From: an uncultured Prevotella sp.
Lineage (GTDB): Bacteria; Bacteroidota; Bacteroidia; Bacteroidales; Bacteroidaceae
Assembly: GCA_937901345.1 (NCBI GenBank)
Contig: CALCHM010000103.1
Span: 1-8,090 of the forward strand
DNA length: 8,090 nucleotides
Direction of reading: 5' to 3'
The notes under the pieces were generated by a model, which did no database searches, was not told the origin of the DNA, and saw nothing but the letters and a program-made list of their open reading frames with translations. This document shows positions 6,229-8,090 of the stretch, piece by piece (within the stretch, counting starts at the first letter, position 1; each line of letters opens with the position of its first letter). The translations under genes were made by a program, and so were the position numbers.

Positions 6229-6921
6229 ATGATATTGAAATGGATTTTTGACCGATTGGTGGCTTTTATCGGTCTTTGTTTTTTGTGGCCTGTGATTTTG
6301 GTTACAGCGATTTTGGTGAAGGTGAAGATGCCAGGTGGTCCTGCATTTTTTGTACAGAAGCGTGTAGGCAAGGGTGGTAAGTTGTTTAACTGTCATAAGT
6401 TCCGCTCGATGACGGTGGCTCATAATGGTTCTACGGTCTCGGTGGCGGGCGATAGTCGCATTACGCCTTTTGGCGCTAAGTTGCGTCATTATAAGATTGA
6501 CGAGTTGCCTGGACTTTGGGACGTGTTGATTGGCAACATGTCGTTTGTGGGTCCTCGTCCGGACGTGCCTGGTTATGCCGATAAATTGGAGGGGGCAGAC
6601 AGAGATGTGCTGAAACTGCGCCCTGGCATTACTGGACCTGCTACGCTGAAGTATCGCGTGGAGGACGAGATGATTGCGGAATTCGTGAAGGAGGTGAAGG
6701 CTGGGAAGAACGAGCAGGTGAAGGCTTTTGCGGATGTTCCTGATTTCACGAAGATGACGGACCAGGAGATTGCGGTGTGGTATAATGACCATGTGATTTA
6801 TCCTGATAAGGTGAGATTGAATTGCTATTACTATCGCAACTATAGTTTCATTAAGGATATTGAAATGATCTTCGCTACGGTGCTGGGCTTCAAGGTGAAG
6901 TTTGCGGGGGAAGAGGTTTAA
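6229..6921 (+). CDS. Polyprenyl-phosphate sugar-1-phosphate transferase (PglC/WbaP-type)
   Basis: This 230-residue monotopic membrane enzyme starts assembly of a surface glycan by moving a sugar-1-phosphate from a UDP-sugar to undecaprenyl phosphate. The N-terminal hydrophobic segment (about 5-32) has the central Pro (P21) of the re-entrant helix. This is followed by FVQKRVGKGGKLFNCHKFRSM (41-61), the catalytic Asp-Glu pair in KIDELPGLWDVL (D91, E92), SFVGPRPDVP (105-114) and LRPGITGPATL (130-140). Its length fits the minimal catalytic PglC class, without the extra transmembrane domain of WbaP. The C-terminal region (about 160-230) is longer than in Campylobacter PglC and contains several Tyr and Lys residues. 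The leader is A-rich, as usual for Bacteroidetes. An aminotransferase follows about 1.06 kb downstream, which suggests an amino-sugar (bacillosamine-like) first residue; that is inference. The stop codon directly precedes a repeat array. Confidence 0.93.
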   Translation: MILKWIFDRLVAFIGLCFLWPVILVTAILVKVKMPGGPAFFVQKRVGKGGKLFNCHKFRSMTVAHNGSTVSVAGDSRITPFGAKLRHYKIDELPGLWDVLIGNMSFVGPRPDVPGYADKLEGADRDVLKLRPGITGPATLKYRVEDEMIAEFVKEVKAGKNEQVKAFADVPDFTKMTDQEIAVWYNDHVIYPDKVRLNCYYYRNYSFIKDIEMIFATVLGFKVKFAGEEV

Positions 6922-6972
6922 ACGATTAACGTTGAGGGTTGAACGATGAACGTTTAACGATTAACGTTTAAT

Positions 6973-7010
6973 GGTTCTGAGGTTCTGAAGTTCTGAGGTT
7001 CTGAGGTTCC
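6973..7010 (+). repeat. GGTTCTGA octamer array
   Basis: Four full 8-base units are present (GGTTCTGA three times, AGTTCTGA once), followed by the partial unit GGTTCC. The position relative to the preceding heptamers is the same as in the array at 4002. Confidence 0.85.
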
Positions 7011-7064
7011 AAACAACGATTAACGTTGAAAGGTTAACGTTTAACGAGGAAGGTGAAAGTTGAA

Positions 7065-7096
7065 GGTTCTGATGTTCTGATGTTCAGAGGTTCTGA
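7065..7096 (+). repeat. Second GGTTCTGA octamer array
   Basis: Four 8-base units are present: GGTTCTGA, TGTTCTGA, TGTTCAGA, GGTTCTGA. It lies between two heptamer stretches. Confidence 0.8.
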
Positions 7097-7210
7097 TGTG
7101 AATGAGGAACGAGAAACGTTGAACGATGAACGATTAACGATTAAAGTTGAACGATGAATGTTGAGAGTTGAATGTTGAACGATTAACGGTTAACGAGGGA
7201 CGGGGATCTC

Positions 7211-7273
7211 TTAGAGTACAGAGTTCAGAGAACAGAGTACAACTGGTAATCAACGATTAACGATTAACGTTGA
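7211..7273 (+). repeat. 63-bp repeat block, copy B
   Basis: This block differs from copy A (4094-4156) at only four of 63 positions, without gaps. Both copies are followed by more heptamer-like sequence and then by a promoter-bearing accessory cassette. Confidence 0.88.
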
Positions 7274-7318
7274 GAGGGGAGTGGCGATGCGAATAACAGA
7301 CATGCGTTTCTTTCCTTG

Positions 7319-7400
7319 GAACACGAATCGCTCGAATTGCACGAATGATTTTCACACAGTCATGTATTTTTGATTCGTGAGTTTTGTGAGATTCGTGTTC
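7319..7400. repeat. 82-bp imperfect palindrome upstream of the toxin-antitoxin pair
   Basis: The outer arms GAACACGAATC (7319-7329) and GATTCGTGTTC (7390-7400) are perfect reverse complements. Inner arms CACGAAT (7340-7346) and ATTCGTG (7373-7379) also pair. Exactly ten bases separate outer and inner arms on each side, so the structure would be an 11-bp stem, a symmetric 10x10 internal loop, a 7-bp stem and a 26-base loop. No T-run follows, so it does not look like an intrinsic terminator. It may be a dispersed palindromic element or an operator for the toxin-antitoxin pair. Confidence 0.72.
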
Positions 7401-7413
7401 GAAAATAAGTTTT
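7383..7413 (+). promoter_or_regulatory. Candidate promoter of the toxin-antitoxin operon
   Basis: TTTG at 7383-7386 is followed after 19 bases by TAAGTTTT at 7406-7413 (then G), close to the Bacteroidetes -7 pattern TAnnTTTG. The TTTG box lies in the right half of the palindrome, so protein binding there could affect initiation. The antitoxin ATG is about 30 bases downstream. Confidence 0.5.
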
Positions 7414-7444
7414 GACTTATACCTGAATTAAAAAATCTTATATT

Positions 7445-7660
7445 ATGGCAACAATAGTATTGGATATTGCTGACGACAAGTTGGTGATGCAGATTAAGAA
7501 GGTTTGCTCTATGATTAAGGGAGTTGCTAAGGTGAGGGTTGTTAAAAATAAGGATGTAACGAAAACGCGGGGGTATCAAGAGGCTATGGATGACATTAAA
7601 GCGGGACGCATATATCATGCAGAGAGTGCAGAGGATATGTTTAAGCAAATCTTAGGGTAG
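7445..7660 (+). CDS. RelB/DinJ-like antitoxin of a type II toxin-antitoxin pair
   Basis: This 71-residue small protein probably neutralises the YafQ-like toxin encoded four bases downstream. The N-terminus ATIVLDIADDKLVMQIKKVC looks like a beta strand followed by a helix, as expected for a dimerising, DNA-binding start. The C-terminal half, GYQEAMDDIKAGRIYHAES followed by AEDMFKQIL, has the A-x-x-D-I-x-x-G-R block common to antitoxins of RelE-family toxins, which wraps around the toxin. Assignment rests mainly on gene order, size and this C-terminal block; the DNA-binding fold is not certain from sequence. Antitoxins of this kind usually repress their own operon, and the palindrome just upstream could be the site. 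The codon and base use do not stand out from neighbouring accessory genes. Confidence 0.8.
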   Translation: MATIVLDIADDKLVMQIKKVCSMIKGVAKVRVVKNKDVTKTRGYQEAMDDIKAGRIYHAESAEDMFKQILG

Positions 7661-7664
7661 TGCT

Positions 7665-7937
7665 ATGTACTCGGTAGATTATACCAATCGTTTTAAGAAG
7701 GACTTGAAACGTTGTGTAAAACGCGGTCTTGATATTGGTAAAATTATCGAGGCGGTTAAACTGCTTGAAGCTAATGGGCAATTACCTGCAAAATATAAAC
7801 CGCACAAATTGGTGGGAGATAGACAAGGGCAATGGGAGTGTCACATACAACCTGATTGGTTGATGGTGTGGGAACAAAATGATATGGAGTTGACTTTGCT
7901 CTTCTTGCAAACAGGAACACATGCTGATTTGTTTTAA
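7665..7937 (+). CDS. yafQ: YafQ-family mRNA interferase toxin
   Basis: This is a 90-residue RelE/ParE-superfamily toxin, predicted to cut mRNA on the ribosome when not bound by its antitoxin. The sequence follows YafQ along its length: DYTNRFKKDLKRCVKRG at the N-terminus, LPAKYKPHKLVG in the middle, CHIQPDWLMVWE, and TGTHADLF at the end. The residues matching those important in E. coli YafQ are all present: H47, H60, D64, W65 and H86, so the toxin appears intact. It is four bases from the antitoxin stop and has no promoter of its own. The pair separates the sugar transferase from the aminotransferase gene and is most likely a later insertion; it could also stabilise the locus by addiction. 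Confidence 0.92.
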   Translation: MYSVDYTNRFKKDLKRCVKRGLDIGKIIEAVKLLEANGQLPAKYKPHKLVGDRQGQWECHIQPDWLMVWEQNDMELTLLFLQTGTHADLF

Positions 7938-7978
7938 TGTTATTATAGAGATATTAGAAAAATTGAAATATATAAATT

Positions 7979-8090
7979 ATGGAAGAAAGAAAAATGATTT
8001 ATCTCTGTCTGGCGCATATGAGCGAGGACGGAATGGAACAGAAATATGTGAAAGAGGCATTTGATACGAATTGGGTGGTGCCTATGGGGC
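7979..8090 (+). CDS. DegT/DnrJ/EryC1-type aminotransferase, N-terminal part (3' end outside window)
   Basis: Only the first 37 codons are visible. The start MEERKMIYLCLAHMS followed by EQKYVKEAFDTNWVVPMG matches the N-terminus of PLP-dependent sugar aminotransferases of the DegT/DnrJ/EryC1 family (PglE-like), which convert a nucleotide 4-keto sugar to an amino sugar in the cytoplasm. The I-Y-L-x-x-x-H-M-S and N-W-V-x-P blocks are characteristic. The PLP-binding lysine lies beyond the window. A Bacteroidetes-like AT-rich leader without Shine-Dalgarno precedes the ATG at 7979, 41 bases after the toxin stop. In related loci this gene usually lies close to the initiating sugar transferase, here displaced by the toxin-antitoxin insert. 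Confidence 0.85.
   Translation, partial: MEERKMIYLCLAHMSEDGMEQKYVKEAFDTNWVVPMG

Larger units (their letters stand above)
6924..7194 (+). repeat. Composite heptamer/octamer repeat region after the sugar transferase gene
   Basis: Heptamers fill 6924-6972 (GATTAAC, GTTGAGG, GTTGAAC, GATGAAC, GTTTAAC, GATTAAC, GTTTAAT), most of 7018-7064 in degenerate form, and 7104-7194 (13 units in one phase). Two octamer arrays lie between them. Together with the 63-bp block and the palindrome below, this explains most of the gene-free stretch 6922-7444. Confidence 0.86.

Noticed and set aside
6181..6792. 203-codon open frame on the minus strand opposite the sugar transferase gene
   Set aside because: The plus-strand frame has clear catalytic motifs over its whole length; the minus-strand translation is rich in His and Arg with no recognisable domain, as expected of an antisense shadow.
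6924..7194. Origin of replication or plasmid iterons
   Set aside because: Repeats are near regular but there is no replication initiator gene or DnaA-box cluster, and the neighbours are chromosomal-type polysaccharide genes.
7319..7400. Intrinsic terminator
   Set aside because: The stems are interrupted by large internal loops, the loop is long, and no T-run follows the right arm.

Overview
The window looks like part of a surface-polysaccharide (capsule, exopolysaccharide or O-antigen) locus from the order Bacteroidales, probably a Prevotella-like organism. The evidence is the character of the Ugd, initiating sugar transferase and aminotransferase sequences, A-rich leaders mostly lacking Shine-Dalgarno sites, and one exact match to the Bacteroidetes promoter pattern TTTG-N20-TAnnTTTG. 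The species assignment is inference.

The polysaccharide backbone is encoded on the + strand: the 3' end of ugd (1-428), a family 2 glycosyltransferase (1407-2186), a nucleotidyltransferase-fold protein (2186-3382), a polyprenyl-phosphate sugar-1-phosphate transferase (6229-6921), and the start of a DegT/DnrJ/EryC1-type aminotransferase (7979 to the window edge). Ugd would supply UDP-glucuronate. The sugar transferase would load the first sugar phosphate onto the lipid carrier, the aminotransferase would make an amino sugar nucleotide, and the GT2 enzyme would extend the chain.

Accessory cassettes interrupt this backbone. They are an AT-rich gene of unknown function (492-1367), a DUF3791/DUF3990 pair whose second member is cut short (3556-3980), an ATPase plus HNH nuclease pair of Septu (PtuA/PtuB) type with its own promoter (4222-6188), and a RelB-like/YafQ toxin-antitoxin pair (7445-7937).

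The most unusual structure is a family of short tandem repeats. Heptamers of consensus G[AT][TG][TG]AAC fill most of 3377-3460, 3968-4172 and 6924-7194. They are interleaved with octamers (GGTTCTGA) and two near-identical 63-bp blocks. Each array begins at or just after the stop codon of a gene and lies ahead of an accessory cassette. The same heptamers also occur inside two backbone genes (ugd and the nucleotidyltransferase), in reverse complement and in one and the same reading frame. There they encode near-identical peptides (S-L-x-V-x-R-S-S-x-N). One array ends the DUF3990 gene early. An 82-bp imperfect palindrome precedes the toxin-antitoxin pair and overlaps its candidate promoter.

The stretches without genes longer than 300 bases are 3981-4310 (repeat arrays, then a promoter) and 6922-7444 (repeat arrays, then the palindrome and a candidate promoter). 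I saw no rRNA, tRNA, CRISPR array, transposase or convincing intrinsic terminator.
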